From Hyaloscypha bicolor E (Eukaryota > Ascomycota > Leotiomycetes > Helotiales > Hyaloscyphaceae): 64,000 nucleotides of DNA. The stretch is taken from NCBI RefSeq assembly GCF_002865645.1, contig NW_020194589.1:2517750-2581749 (forward strand), read 5' to 3'. The stretch's first letter is position 1, and each line of letters begins with the position of its first letter. Positions 1-12,568 of this stretch are shown piece by piece. The translations under genes and the position numbers were made by a program. Under the pieces are notes generated by a model that was not told the DNA's origin, searched no databases, and worked only from the letters and a program-made list of their open reading frames with translations.

Positions 1-1534
1 AAAGGTGCTGGAAAGAGGCCATGGATTCCAATTGCGAGGGCCTTTTTGATTTTTGGTGGATCCTTTACCAGTGAGACGTGCTTCATAGGTTCTTGATGGC
101 CGTGGAGTAGCAATCGTGCGATTTGCTGTAGTATGGATGGATTTTCCACGAGTTTGTAGGTGCTTCTTACTGATGGTATCAGAAGATTAGGGGGAGAGGT
201 CTTCGCTGGAGCTGGGCTTTGGGATGGAGTTCCTTTGGACGAGGTGGGATCCAACTGTGCAACCTTACGCGTCGCCTCACTTAATTCGACAGAGTTAGGT
301 CTGCCCCTTTTGGTCGTCTTTGGCGACACTTTCTTGTTCTCCTTCACGGAAGTACTCTCTTTCACTGTAGTGACCTTCGCAGGTTCGGGGTTGCTTTGGG
401 ATGGCTCTCCGGCAACCGCAAGTTGTCCCTTATCCTCCGAATTTGTCTCCGAAGTTTCCACAGCTTTCTTCGGCGGGTCTGTGGACCAAAATGCCCAGGA
501 CGACCCAGCAGCTGCTTTCGCCGGTGGCGGTGCGTCTTCCATGACTGTATCTCGATCGCAATCTTTTAGCTTGACAGGTATCTGTTCTTTGGGTGCTTCC
601 GTAACAGCAGATGGTGCTGCGGTAGACCACAAACCAAACCACGAAGTTGAGGTTGTCGGTGCTGTGATCGTGGCCGGCGTATCTTGCGAGGTATCTTGTG
701 AACGAGTTTCTGTAGTCGACTGCTTGGGTTGCGTGGGCTGTGATTCAATTGTGGGAGGTTGCTCGACACCTTTCGACTCCACCGACGAAGGGTCTTTATC
801 CAGGGCGGTGGAAGCTTGCAAAGATGGCCTAGTTAGCCAACCTCCAAGCCAGCCTGAAGATGTTGCTGGCCGTGGAGCATCTGGGCCTGATTCTGGCGCG
901 TTCTCTGGCCTTGAGGCATGGGAATGAGGAACAGTGTCTTCCGTAACATTTGTTGAACCACTCATCTCAACATCTCCAGTTGACGAGGGTTCGACAGCTT
1001 GTTTGTCCTTGTCTGCCGCTTTATCCTCATCCAATGTCCCGCCCATAGTGATATCTAAAGTCTCTTTGCCCTTTCCTAAATACATCGAAGGTGGCCTGGC
1101 AGCTGTGACGGCTGGGGATTTTTTGGGTTCGAATCGACTTAAATCCGCTGGTGCTGCCCCGTTGGCTGGTTTGTTTGCCAAGATAGTCTCTCTGGCCACT
1201 TGAGTTAAAGCCGTCGACTTCCTCGGCCAAGTGCCGTACCAATTACTCTTTGGTTTCACCTTTCTTAGATGTTAGTCTTCATCCGACAAATTGGGAGATT
1301 TACAGGCGAAATCCTCACCTGGTTTGAAGAGCTCGACTCAGGCTTGACAACCTTCAGAGGAGTAGGTGTATCTTCTTCTTTATTGACGACATCACTGTGT
1401 TTGTCTGCCTCCGGGGTCGAGGTCTTTATTGTCGATTCCTCGGCCACGACTGGCGGTGGATGCGAGGGAATCGCAGCCGTGGACTCATCCACACTGGGAG
1501 GTTTTGTTCTGGCCCGTTTCCTTGATGGGCCCAT
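1..1534 (-). CDS. Putative alpha/beta-hydrolase family protein, N-terminal part (gene runs off the left edge)
   Basis: Two exons are visible on the minus strand: 1534-1319 and 1259-1. The 59-nt intron (1318-1260) has a GTGAGG donor and a GACTAAC branch point, and the reading frame is kept across it. The start chosen is the Met of MGPSRKRARTK; an in-frame ATG 42 nt upstream (1576) is possible. The first ~430 residues are low-complexity and rich in Pro, Ser and Thr, with a conserved-looking patch just after the intron (SNWYGTWPRKS). At the very edge a folded domain begins: a basic stretch followed by KKALAIGIHGLFPAP, which looks like the oxyanion-hole HG strand of an alpha/beta-hydrolase (lipase or DUF676-like). 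The catalytic Ser, acid and His would lie outside the window, so the enzyme class is inferred. The gene is head-to-head with RRP5. Confidence 0.7.
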
Positions 1535-1850
1535 TAAATAGAATGGCAGATGCAGAAATGAATCCGTCTCGGTCAAATGTAAAGGAGAACAACTCCGAAA
1601 TGTTCACAAAGGAAAGGGCAGGATAAGGTGGACAATTCTGAGCTGGCAGCCTGATGATGTGCCGTCACGGGCAAGGAACGAAGGCCAGCCCCGCGTCCAA
1701 GTGACAGGGGTCAATGCAAACTTGCATCTTAGGCTCAACAGGGCAAACGTAAAAAAAGTTCGAATCTCGTCCCCTCTCGAGACTATTAATCGCAGCCATC
1801 GCATTCAAGTCTCCTCACCTAAATCCCTATTTGTAGGGGAACCTGCAACC
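1535..1850. promoter_or_regulatory. Shared 316-bp divergent promoter region of the hydrolase gene and RRP5
   Basis: This is the whole space between two divergent start codons, so it must hold both upstream regions. It contains an A-run near 1750-1756 and pyrimidine-rich patches. I do not recognise a specific factor-binding site. The RRP5 start at 1851 has a strong context (ACCATGG). Confidence 0.5.
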
Positions 1851-4800
1851 ATGGCACCAATCGACAAGAAGAGAAAGAACGGTCCAACAAATGAGTCCTT
1901 TGCGCGGTCCAGAAAACCTGCGGAGGGCGACGATCGACCCTCGAAAAGACTTCGCCCAGACGAGAAAGACGGGAAACGCACCGCACCAAAGGCCCCTTTG
2001 GTACCCAAAATATCACGGGTTCGAGAGGAAGAAGCAGCCTTTCCCAGAGGGGGGGCGAGCATCTTAACACCATTGGAACATAAGCAGATTCAAATCGAGG
2101 CTACCCGAGATGTTTTGTTCGAGCAAGAAATTGGGAAATCTTCGAGGCCCGAACAAGACGGTGGGGGGGAGGAGACTGCTGTACGAAAGAAACACAAGCC
2201 GAAATCTAAAGGGAAGGGCAAGAAGGGAACAGAAAAAGCAGAACCGGAGGAGGAGACTGTCAAGATTGAGGGTTTAAGTTACAAGGTATGTTACCGGCTT
2301 TGTGCTATTTTTATTCTTAGCTAACTTAGCACAGCGAATTGTGCCTGGCTCCTTGATACTTGGTCAAGTCTCTCAAATCAACGACCATGATATTGCGCTT
2401 TCCCTACCCAATAATTTGACCGGCTATGTCCCAATTACTTCGATATCCGACAAGATAACCCAAAGGATCGAAGACATAGCCGATGCCGAGGATGATGAGA
2501 ATGATGAGGACGATGAAGTCAATTCCGAGGGTGTTGAACTTGTGGAGTTGTTCTCAATTGGCCAATATCTCAGAGCCTATGTTGTTTCAACCAGTGACGA
2601 CCCAAATTCGACTTCGAACGGCAAACCTAGGAGAAGAATAGAGCTCTCACTTCTCCCCCAGCAGGCAAACAACGTCCTTAAGTCACAAAATATTATTGTC
2701 AATACAATGCTTATGACATCGGTAGCAAGTGTTGAAGATCATGGTCTTGTCATGGATCTCGGGCTTGAAAGCTCTGATTTGAAGGGTTTCCTGTCTTCTA
2801 AGGAACTTGGGCACGGAATCAAGCTGCCCGATGTACAAGAAGGGAGAGTATTTCTCTGCATGGTAACAGGTCTCAACTCCAGCGGAAAGATTATCAAACT
2901 GTCTGCAGATAGGCAGAAAATTGGCAATCTAAAAAAGTCCAATTACCTTACCGAAGCTCCGACTGTAGATGCTTTCCTCCCAGGTTCTGCCGTCGAGGTT
3001 TTGGTTGCAGACATAACCTCGAGAGGGATCGTTGGAAAAGTCATGGGTATGGTGGACGTTACTGCGGATCTCATGCATTCGGGTGCTGGAGCCAGTGGGA
3101 AGGACCTGGAAAAGAGGTACAAAATTGGATCAAAGATCAAGGGGAGAATCGTTTGCACTTTTCCAGCGGCTGATCCACCCAAGCTCGGAGTGTCTCTTCT
3201 AGAGCATGTTGTTTCACTGGCTCCACAGCAGGCGATCAAAAACGGCGAAAAGAAGAATCCTCTGGATGTTCTTCCATTGTCAACCATCATTGAAGAGGTT
3301 ACCGTCCGCAAGGTCGAAGCTGACGTTGGATTGTTCGTCGATGTAGGAGTTAAAGGTGTATCTGGATTTGTGCACATTTCCAGAGTCAAAGATGGCAAGA
3401 TTGAAACCCTGTCCGAATCCGCGGGAGCATACAAGGTCGGATCAACACACCGTGGCAGAGTGATCGGCTACAACTCACTTGACGGAGTCTATCTTATCTC
3501 TTTAGAGCCCAGTGTTTTGGAACAACCATTCCTACGCATTGAGGACTTGACCATTGGCGAGGTGGTGAAAGGAAAGGTCGAGAAAATTGTCATCAACGCC
3601 TCGGGTGTTGGCGGCATCCTGGTCAATCTTGCCGAGGGAATTACTGGACTTGTGCCAGTGACCCACATGTCTGACGTTCAGTTACAACACCCGGAGAAGA
3701 AGTTCAAGGAGGGTATGACGGTGACGGCTCGAGTTCTATCAACGGACCCAGGAAAACGACAAATACGCCTGACCCTCAAGAAGAGTTTGGTAAACTCCGA
3801 AGCGACACTGTTTCTATCTTACAATGATATCAAAGTCGGCATGCACAGCCCTGGTACGATTGTAAACATCATCCCCGCTGGTGCTGTTGTCCAATTCTAT
3901 GGGACAATTCGGGGCTTCCTACCTGTTTCTGAAATGAGCGAGGCGTATATCCAAGATCCCCATCAGCACTTTCGTCTTGGACAAGTTGTGAATGTTCATG
4001 TGTTGAAGGTCGACCCTGAAGCGGAAAAGTTGACCGTGTCATGCAAAGACACATCAGTTTTTGGGCTCGCTCAGCAGAATGCCATGAAAAAGCTGAAAGT
4101 GGGCGAAATCGTCTCTGGGGTGGTCACAGAAAAGTCTGACGATGACATTTCTGTAGAATTGCAAGGTCTCGGGTCACGAGCCATCCTTGCTGTAGGGCAT
4201 CTCACTGATGGGTCTTCAAGTAAGAACCAATCAGCAATGAAGAAAATTCGAGTTGGGCAGACCTTAATAGACTTGGTCGTTCTCGAAAAGCTCGAGCAGA
4301 AGCGCTTGGTTACCGTCACAAATAAGCCAAGTCTCCTCAAAGACGCGAGAAATCATGTGCTGCTCAGAAGTTTTGACGATGTCAAGCAGAACAAGGTTGT
4401 TCATGGTTTTGTCAAGAACGTAACGCTGACGGCCGTTTTCGTCCAATTTGGTGGAGGTCTCACTGGTCTTCTCCCAAAGAACAAGTTGACCGAGCGTTCC
4501 ATTCGCCTTCCTAATTTTGGAATGGCGAAATACCAGTCCGTGGAAGCCAAGATCATCTCAGTGGACCACGGCCAGCAAAGATTTGCACTATCCATGGTCG
4601 ATCTTAGCAATGAGGTACCAACTGAACTTCCGCTGGCCACTGCGTCTGCAGGTAGTGCGCAAGCAGCGGTGAATTCAGTTGATCCAACAGTCACAAGTGT
4701 AGATGATCTTACACTGGGAAGATTGACGAAGGCAAAGATCTCTTCTGTCAAAGATACTCAGATTAACGTCCAACTTGCCGACAACATCCAAGGACGTATT

Positions 4801-7368
4801 GATGTTTCACAATTTTTTGATACTTGGGAGACTATCAAGGATCGAAAGAAACCTCTGCGATCGTTCTCATCTAAGCAAGTCATCGATGTGCGTGTTTTGG
4901 GCATTCATGATGCAAGAAACCATCGCTTTCTACCAATATCTCATCGAGGCGGGAAGACCTTGGTTTTTGAGCTCTCAGCCAAACCGAGTGATCAAACAGA
5001 CGTGGCCCAAGACCCGCTCACTCTTGACAAAGTCAAGGTCGGCTCATCTTGGATTGCATATGTCAACAATATCGGCGACGATTGCTTATGGGTCAACCTA
5101 TCTCCAAATGTCCGCGGACGAATACGCAATATAGATGTGTCGGACGACATCTCATTACTTAAAGATATGGGATCCAACTTTCCGGTAGGCTCAGCTATCA
5201 GAGTCCAAGTCACCCACGTGGACGTTGCGAATAATCGACTGGATCTCTCGGCCCGCTCAACCCAGACGTCAGAACCACTGACATTCAAGAATCTCAGCAA
5301 GGGTATGGTAGTAACGGGAAGGGTGACAAAGTCAAATGAAAGACTCATCATGGTGCAACTTAGCGAAAGCGTGTCGGGTCCTATCAACCTCACCGACCTA
5401 GCTGATGACTATTCGGACGCTGACCTAACAAAATATTCGAAACACGACATCATTCGCGTCTGTATCACAGATATTGATGCGCCTAACAAGAAGATGAGAA
5501 TATCAACGAGGCCCTCGAGAGTTTTGAACTCCTCCCTTCCCGTCCAAGATCCAGAAATATCCTCGATATCACAATTGAAGGTCAACGATATCATTCGCGG
5601 ATTCGTGAAAAATGTGTCTGATAAAGGCCTGTTTGTCAATTTGGGGGGCAATGTAACGGCCTACGTCAGGGTCTCTGATCTTTCAGATTCCTATGTCAAG
5701 GACTGGAAGTCCGAATTTGCAGTTGATCAGCTTGTGAAGGGTAAGATTGTTCATGTTGACACTCAGTCGAACAATGTCAGGATGAGTTTGAAAGCTACTG
5801 TTCTCGATAACGACTACGTCGTACCGATAACATTTGACGATATCAAAGTCGGTCAAGTCGTGACTGGAAAGATTCGAAAGGTCGAGGACTTTGGTGTATT
5901 CATCCTCATCGATAGCTCAGATAAAGTCAGCGGCCTTTGCCACAAGAGTGAAATGGCTGAGAAGCCTGTTCACGATGTCAAGAAGCTCTATGAAGAGGGT
6001 GACTCGGTCAAAGCAGTTGTTCTGAAGGTCGACCCTGAGAAACGGCGAATCAACTTTGGACTCAAGGCATCGTACTTTGAGACTGGTGCAGAAGCAGAGG
6101 TAGAAAGTGATGACGATGACTTGAGTGGGATGCAGGGAGTCAAGATCGGAGAGGACACTGATGAAAACGATGAGGAGGGCTCGGAGGACAACAAGCATGG
6201 CGGAATCGATCTCGATGATGTTGAGAGCAGTGACGGTGGAGCCGAGCAAAATGAGCAGTCTGACGAAGAAATGGTCGATGCTGGTGATGACTCGGGTGTC
6301 GCTGCTCTCAATGCTGGTGGATTTGACTGGACAGCTGATGTCTTGGATCAGATTGAAGAGCAATCAGGTGCGGAGTCGGACGATGAAGATGCAGACGAAA
6401 CCCCGAAGAAGAAGAAGCGCAGGAAGGGAGAAATCAAGATCGACAAAACTGGTGACCTTGATGCTAACGGACCTCAATCCGTTAGCGACTTTGAGCGCCT
6501 TCTCCTTGGTCAGCCAGACTCCGCGGAACTTTGGATCCAATATATGGCATTCCAAATGCAACTCAGCGAGCTTGGCAAGGCAAGAGACGTTGCAGAACGT
6601 GCCATAAAATCAATCAACATTACGGAAGAGACTGAGAAGATGAATGTGTGGATTGCTCTGTTAAATCTTGAGAACACATACGGGAGTGATGAGACTGTTG
6701 AGGAAGCCTTCAAGAGAGCTTGTCAATACAACGATGCCCAAGAGATCCATGAGAGGCTGACCAGTATTTACATCCAGTCTGGCAAGCACGATGTAAGTTT
6801 TTCAAAGTCCTAAAAGTTGAACTCGTACTGACTCCTGACTCCCACACAGAAAGCTGATGAGCTCTTCCAAGTCCTCGTTAAGAAATTCTCACAGTCGCCC
6901 ACGGTGTGGTACAATTATGCACATTTCCTGCACACAACTTTAGCATCACCCGATCGCGCTCGAGCGCTTCTCCCTCGCGCAACACAGTCCCTTCCTCCTC
7001 ATACACATCTTAATCTCACCCTCAAGTTTGCTGCCCTCGAGTTTCACTCCTCTTCTGGATCTCCTGAGCGTGGCCGAACTATGTTTGAGGGCTTACTGTC
7101 GACCTTCCCTAAAAGACTTGATATCTGGAATCAGCTTCTGGATCTTGAGATACAGCAAGGTGACCAGGATATTATCCGTGGGGTATTTGAACGTGTGGTT
7201 AAGACGAAAGGTCTCAAGCCTAAGGGTGCCAAATCTTGGTTTAGGCGGTGGTCTGAATGGGAGGAGAAGAATGGAGATAAGAAAAGCCAGGAGAAGGTCA
7301 AGGCGAAGGCTGAAGAGTGGGTGAGATCTGCGGGCCAGAAGAAGAGTCAACCGGGGGATGACGAATAG
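1851..7368 (+). CDS. RRP5: rRNA biogenesis protein Rrp5 (S1-repeat/HAT protein)
   Basis: Exons 1851-2285, 2335-6792 and 6850-7368 join in frame to about 1,803 aa, close to the usual fungal length. Rrp5 is a nucleolar pre-ribosome factor needed for the early cleavages of both 18S and 5.8S/25S precursors. The first ~145 residues are basic and disordered. From about residue 146 (motif VPGSLILGQV) to ~1390 there is a long tandem array of S1 RNA-binding repeats, recognisable by recurrent V-x-G-x-V...G...V/F-x-G-F-V/L-P patterns. An acidic linker (~1393-1490) and a Lys-rich patch (TPKKKKRRK) follow, then HAT/TPR-like helices (~1526-1790, starting FERLLLGQPDSAELWIQYM) that match the C-terminal module required for 18S processing. 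Intron 1 (2286-2334) has a GCTAAC branch point; intron 2 (6793-6849) has a GTAAGT donor. No damage is visible. Confidence 0.95.
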
Positions 7369-7623
7369 ATGAGTTCTGATATATTTCTCCGATTCTGCAT
7401 AGCATTGGAGTACGAAGGCACAAAAGTCCAAAAATGATTAGCTAGGAGAATGGATGATGTGAAACATTCACTGTTGCTAACCTTCCGCGTGAAAAAGAGC
7501 CCCCCCTCCCATTCAACAACATTCTCAATGTTCCAGGTGCTCTAGAGCATCGAGTCGATGTGCAACAAAACTGCAGTATTCAAGATTCACTCCCCATTTG
7601 AACAGAAATCTCCACTCGGTTAT

Positions 7624-8638
7624 CTACTTCGTTGAGATCGAAATATTTACCACAAATTTAAGCAGCGGCCCGCCATCATTCGCCTTCGTCGCACCAAGAG
7701 ACTTCTCCGTCGTCTTCGCCATAACATCAATAGCCTCATCCCACTTCTCCTCATCTTCCTCTTTCCAACCATCATCCCTCTGCCCTATGTATCCCCACAA
7801 TGCAGTCACCGGCCACCTCAAATCCTTTGTCTTCTCAAAAGCTCACAAGTACTAATCTGAACTTTTCTCCCAAATCCACCTGCTACCAAGAAATCTCTGA
7901 GCGTCTTCTGCTTCAATCATTCTGGATCATATGCTAGCCCTAGCTTGGCATTTGGTCGTCTGGTGGCAAGATGAGCGGCTCTTCTGGCATCACCATGGGG
8001 ACAGAAAGCGAAGGTGCAGACAATTGCTTGTCCACCGGGTTTGAGTGTGCGGTAAAGGTGCTGCCCTACGATTTTTTGATCGTCCAGGTCGGTGACCACG
8101 AAGTTGGTGAAGGACAAGTCGAAATAATTGTCAGGAAAGGTGAGTTTTTGCGCACGCTTGATGAAGTTTAACAGGCCAGTGATTGGCAACGACCCCTTAT
8201 CTTGGCAGCCGCCGATTTGGTACCGAGAAGATTTTAGGATTGCCCTCATGTCACGATATGGTGGGCATCTAGACAAGAGAAGAACTGCCAGTGTCCGACG
8301 GCTCGTGAAACCATTAGATGAGAACAACGGGTTGAATGACCATGATTCGAGAGACACTCAATGGCATAGAGAGAAAGTAGATACATACTTGTTGGCGTCT
8401 GTAGCTTTGATCCGGATCGATGACCGGGGATGAGTGGCATGATTTCGGATGTTACTTGGCCACAACCGCAGCCACTGTCGCGGATCAGAGGGTTTGGAAG
8501 AAAAGTAGGAAGCAGGTGAGTGAAAATGTGCTTGTTTATGTCTTCGGAAGTTGTGTCGAGGATTGCTTCAAAGAGGCGGCAGTTTTAGGGAACATTTGCT
8601 TCGGGGGTAAAAGGAGGCTTGGTTTGCGTAGAGGCCAT
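7624..8638 (-). pseudogene. Broken SAM-dependent methyltransferase (Methyltransf_11-like)
   Basis: Read from 8638 downwards, the fragments give a class I methyltransferase related to fungal secondary-metabolism enzymes: FTPEANVP, then NCRLFEAILDTT, a GCGCGQVTSEI motif-I region, IRIKATDANK (motif II), FDLSFTNFVVTDLDD, YRTLKPGGQAIV (motif III) and a C-terminal part ending ISTK before a TAG at 7626-7624. The frame is broken at least four times: TAA at codon 18 (8587-8585), a shift near 8425 between the IMPLIPG and SIRIKAT segments, TGA at 7919-7917 where the frame continues LKQKTLRDFLVAGGF (a Trp is expected from relatives), and a shift near 7839 before FEKTKDLRWPVT. An intron probably lies near 8390-8330. 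The order of the pieces is intact, so this is recent decay rather than rearrangement. Sequencing error is the alternative but would need several independent faults. Confidence 0.8.
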
Positions 8639-9132
8639 GACAAAGAAAGAAAGAAAGAGATAGAGGAGAACTCGATATGTAAAGTATTGGAAAAGAGGAA
8701 GAGGCTTTTCAGAGCTCTGAAATATGCTTTAGACTTGAGAATTCGTGAAGGAAGGAGAGGAAGTACTGGCAATTTGACAGCAAAGGGGGCGGACGCATCG
8801 GATTGGACTCATGTAAGGTGATTATATGTCGCTGTGCTGTTGCCATAGAGGCTTTTACACCTAAAAGTTTAGTAGACAAGGTGTGCACGTGCTTTCACTA
8901 TAGCAACACCTGTCTCCGACATATAGCTGCACGTACAGGAGTTCAATCCGGTATGTCCACCCCCTTTACAAGTACTTGGGAGATTTATAGCATTCAAGCA
9001 TTCAAATGCAGGGGTCAGGCTACGCTACAGTTCTCGTCTCACGTAAGCACATTTAATAATCGAAGGATATCAAAGCTGTCGGAAGTTGTATCCAATAAAT
9101 GCCAGCTACAATACTAGTATTGTACAAGCTTG
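8639..9132. other. Intergenic, 494 bp
   Basis: This is the upstream side of the broken methyltransferase and the downstream side of the Tim17-like gene. Short open frames here have no coding character and no recognisable domain. I see no RNA gene or repeat. Confidence 0.5.
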
Positions 9133-10042
9133 TTATGACGATGTGTCTTTGGGATCATTCAGCCTTTGGTCATTCTCGGCAGCCAATTGGCGCTCTTGAG
9201 CTCGCAAGGCTTCAATGTTCTCGTTAACTAACGCAATCTGAGCGTTGACTCGGAGAAGCTTCTCTCTCAACATGTTCTCGTACTCGCTATCAGACAACAC
9301 TTTCATTGGACTCCACTTGGAATTCAAAATGAAGTTCCTCTTGTCGGATTCCCCCCTTTCTACCAGCTGAGAATTTCGAGCATCTGCCCAATTGTATACT
9401 GCTTGTCCTGTTGCTCCGAATAGGGCAAACACGATAGCTCCTGGAATGACATTTCCTCGGCCCCCTGGGATACGTGTTAAATCATAATGTAGGAAGGTGC
9501 AGAAAACTAACGGAGAAGGCCGCCGGCTGTCCCCCCAACTCCGCCTGCTATTGCACTAGCAGAGACTTTTTCTCCAGGTCCAACCTTGTCCTTTCCCCAG
9601 ACGTGGATAACGAAACCCCTTGAGGCTGAAAATAGAGGAACAAATTATTAGCTGAGTCTTCTGAACAAAAGCTGGTGCCACGCACCGCAGAATGTGGTCC
9701 CTAAGGTGAACCATTGAATACCTGATGCCAGGGCAAACAGCGTGGGTGTAGTTGATCGGATTACACCAGCAAAGCCTCCAACCAACATTCCAGACATGCC
9801 TTTGATTGAAGGTTAGCATTCTGTTTCAGGAGGGGTACAATCACGTGCAAATATTCCAGGCGTTGGTTGAGAGGAGAATAGTGTCTCGAGATGTTGAGTT
9901 ACAGCTAGTGATAAATTGAATACACACCAGAGAGCCCTCCAACTTGCAGGGCAGGCCATATGATTTCAAGTATTTCTGGTGGCAACCCGTTGCTCCTTCG
10001 AGGAGGCCCAGTCTCTCTGCTTGATGATTGAGGTTGTTCCAT
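9133..10042 (-). CDS. Tim17/Tim22/Tim23-like inner-membrane protein
   Basis: Four exons, 10042-9928, 9799-9686, 9625-9512 and 9464-9133, join in frame to 224 aa. The introns (9927-9800, 9685-9626, 9511-9465) all have GT..AG ends. After a short polar N-terminus come hydrophobic Gly-rich helices with the small-residue spacing typical of the Tim17 fold: GGLSGMSGMLVGGFAGVIR, then an Arg before TPTLF, SAIAGGVGGTAGGLLRGR, and PGAIVFALFGATGQ. The C-terminal ~90 residues are charged and predicted helical, possibly a short coiled coil. The family includes translocase subunits and the complex I assembly factor TIMMDC1; I cannot say which subgroup this belongs to. Mitochondrial inner membrane location is inferred from the family. 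The gene shares a 399-bp divergent promoter with the eIF4B gene. Confidence 0.65.
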
Positions 10043-10441
10043 GTCGCCTTTGACCTTCTGAATAGCACATATGTTTGGTTGCATAGTTCAGAGCGTCTCA
10101 GTCAGTCATTGTCGAAATTGGTTGTTGCTTCCGTGCAGAGAGTAGATCGATCATTCATATTCGGAAGGAACAATCGGCACGGCCTATGCCGAAAAGAGCT
10201 TAGCGTCGACTAGAACGAGAACTAGTGGCTTGCACTTGAAATTCTTCCAGTGGGCAAAACTCCAGAATATTTCCCAACGACTTCATCCATCACAACGACA
10301 CAATCGAGTCTCCCGGACTCGTCTCGACACCGAAGAACCCAAAGACAATAGATCTGAAGGAGCTCTCTTCCTTCAGCTGACTCCAGAGGACAAAGCGCAA
10401 GAGCTGAGGTTCTCGCGCAGTGTCCTGGAAGCACCGCAAAC
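10043..10441. promoter_or_regulatory. Divergent promoter region between the Tim17-like and eIF4B genes
   Basis: These 399 bp lie between two divergent ATG codons and must hold both upstream regions. No specific motif is assigned. Open frames across it are short and shadow each other. Confidence 0.4.
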
Positions 10442-12568
10442 ATGGGTAAGCCTGTCCTCCGCATATTTTCAATCTGCAGCTTCAGGATCGCAATGTTGCG
10501 GGAGCAGATGCAATTCAGTACCATGATCGCTAACCCCTATGTTATATAGCTCCCAAAAAGAAGGAGCAGCAGAAGATGTCCCTCGGGGCCTTCTTGACTG
10601 ACGAAAGTAAGGAGAATCAGGCACCCTCAGCCTTCCCCGAAAGACCGACTCTAATATGTTGCAGAAATGGGATCATGGGCAGATGAGATGGAGGACATGC
10701 CAGTTTGTAAGTGCATATCACAATCTGCCGAAAGTTAATTTTGCTGACCTTTGACTCTGTAGCTGGTAAGCATTTTTCACTTCCCCGCACAGGCTATACG
10801 CTTTTGTGAATAAGCGCACGTCAACTAACTATAGCAGACTCTCGGACTGGCTACGGAGGAGGCGAACGCCGTACTTACAGCTCTACGACCGGCCAATATG
10901 GTGGGAGTAGCATGGGAGGTAAGTCGTCATTATTTCAAATATCCAATTGCGTTCCGAATGCTGATATGATAGGTTACTCTGTTCGCGAGGAACTTCCATT
11001 GCCCAACAAACCCCCGTTTACCGTTCATCTTGGCAACCTCTCGTTTGATGCTACCGTTGGAGATGTCACAGACTTCTTTGCTGGCTGCGAGTGTACAAAT
11101 GTCCGAATTATCGAGGACAAAATGGAGATGAAGCCAAAGGGGTTCGGTTATGCAGAATTTGCAACACTCGACGGACTGAAGCAGGCTTTGACTCTTAATG
11201 GCACCCAGTTTCAAGGACGTAACATCAGAATCAGCGTCGCTGATCCTCGTAAGTTTGGAAGCCATATTTATTCCGTTCAGCATCTGACTTTGCTCTTTTC
11301 CAGCCAAGGACCGAGACCGCCCAGACGCAAGAGAAATTACGGACTGGAGCAGGAAGGGCCCGTTGCCAGACTTGCCAGGCCGAGGAGGGGGAGGTTCTCG
11401 TCGTGACTCTGACCGAGGTTTCGGATCTGATTATGGTGGAGGAGAGCGCAAGGAGCGTTTTCCGGAGGGCGATGGGAAGATCCGTGATTTCGGTAACTGG
11501 GAGCGCAAAGGACCCTTGTCTCCTATTGCGCAACCAGAGCGTGGTCCACGAGAGGGTGGTCGTCCTAGAACAAACGATGGCCCAAGAGGAGAAGGATTCA
11601 GAGATCGCAGATCATCACCAGCCGCATGGGGTGAGGGCCGCCCTCAGGGATCGCAAGATGGTTCAAGACCGCCGAGGCGAGAATTTCAAGAGCGCCCAGC
11701 TGTCGAGCGGGCTCCCACTGCTGCGGAGCAAGACAACCAATGGCGTTCCAAGATGCGACCAGACCCCCCAGCAGCCAAGTCACCTGTACCATCTCGTGAT
11801 GGAAGTGAGGCACCCTCATCTCCTACTCTTGCTGGAGCCTTACCGGTGGGTCGACCGAAGTTGAACCTCGCCAAGAGAACCGTTTCAGAGGCTACTGATC
11901 TACCATCCCCGTCGTCTGCCTCTGGTGACGCCAAGGCAAGCCCATTTGGTGCTGCTCGCCCAATCGACACCGCAGCAAAAGAGAGAGAAATCGAGGAAAA
12001 GAGATTGGCTGCAATTCGCGAGAAGAAGGAAGTTGAGGAGAAGGCCAAGGAGGAAAAACGAGAAGCTGCGAAGGCCGCTAAAGCTGCAGAAGCTGACAAG
12101 CAGGAAGCTGCTGACGGAGAGAAGAAGGTTGAGATCTTGCAGAGACCCGATGAAGAGGACGCAGGCAAGGAAGAAGAAGCCGTTGAGAAGGAGAACTCGA
12201 ACGGGAACATTGTTGACGACAAGGCCGTGAAACCAAAGGAGATTGTACGAGACGTTAAGCCGAAGCCATCCGAAACTGGTGCTTGGAGAAGACCATCCGG
12301 AGGCCCACCACCACCGCGAGATGATATCCCCCGTGGTCCACGAGGCCGGGGTCGAGGTAGAGGCGAAGGTCGAGGAGGTCCAAGACATTTTGAAGATAGA
12401 CCGCCAAGACAAAACATGAATGGAGGAGGCTCACCAGCAACCGCCGCTCAGGCCCCCGCTGCCGAACCTGAGGCTGCAGCCCCCGAGGAGGACGGCTGGA
12501 GCACTGTATCAAAGCCAAAGAAGAACAACCGAGGTGGTAATGCAGGCGCCCGCGTCATTGCATCCTGA
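10442..12568 (+). CDS. TIF3: Translation initiation factor eIF4B
   Basis: The model has exons 10442-10445 (ATGG only), 10550-10606, 10665-10706, an optional 3-nt microexon 10763-10765, 10838-10918, 10973-11248 and 11304-12568, giving about 575 aa. eIF4B stimulates the eIF4A helicase and mRNA recruitment. The N-terminus reads MAPKKKEQQKMSLGAFLTDE followed by MGSWADEMEDMP, a typical fungal eIF4B start. A single RRM lies at about residues 77-155 with RNP2-like VHLGNL and RNP1-like KGFGYAEF, followed by ITDWSRKGPLPDLPGRG. The rest is disordered: Arg/Gly/Pro-rich segments, an acidic-basic helical stretch (REIEEKRLAAIREKKEVEEK) and a C-terminal RGG-like region. The microexon CTG sits between GTAG-type sites; skipping it also keeps the frame (SD replaced by Y), so its use is uncertain. 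Confidence 0.9.

Noticed and set aside
160..927. Long plus-strand open frame of 255 codons
   Set aside because: It is the shadow of the minus-strand hydrolase gene, whose frame reads on through a conserved-looking N-terminal region into a hydrolase HG motif.
7971..8433. Plus-strand open frames over the methyltransferase region
   Set aside because: The minus strand carries clear methyltransferase motifs; the plus frames have none.
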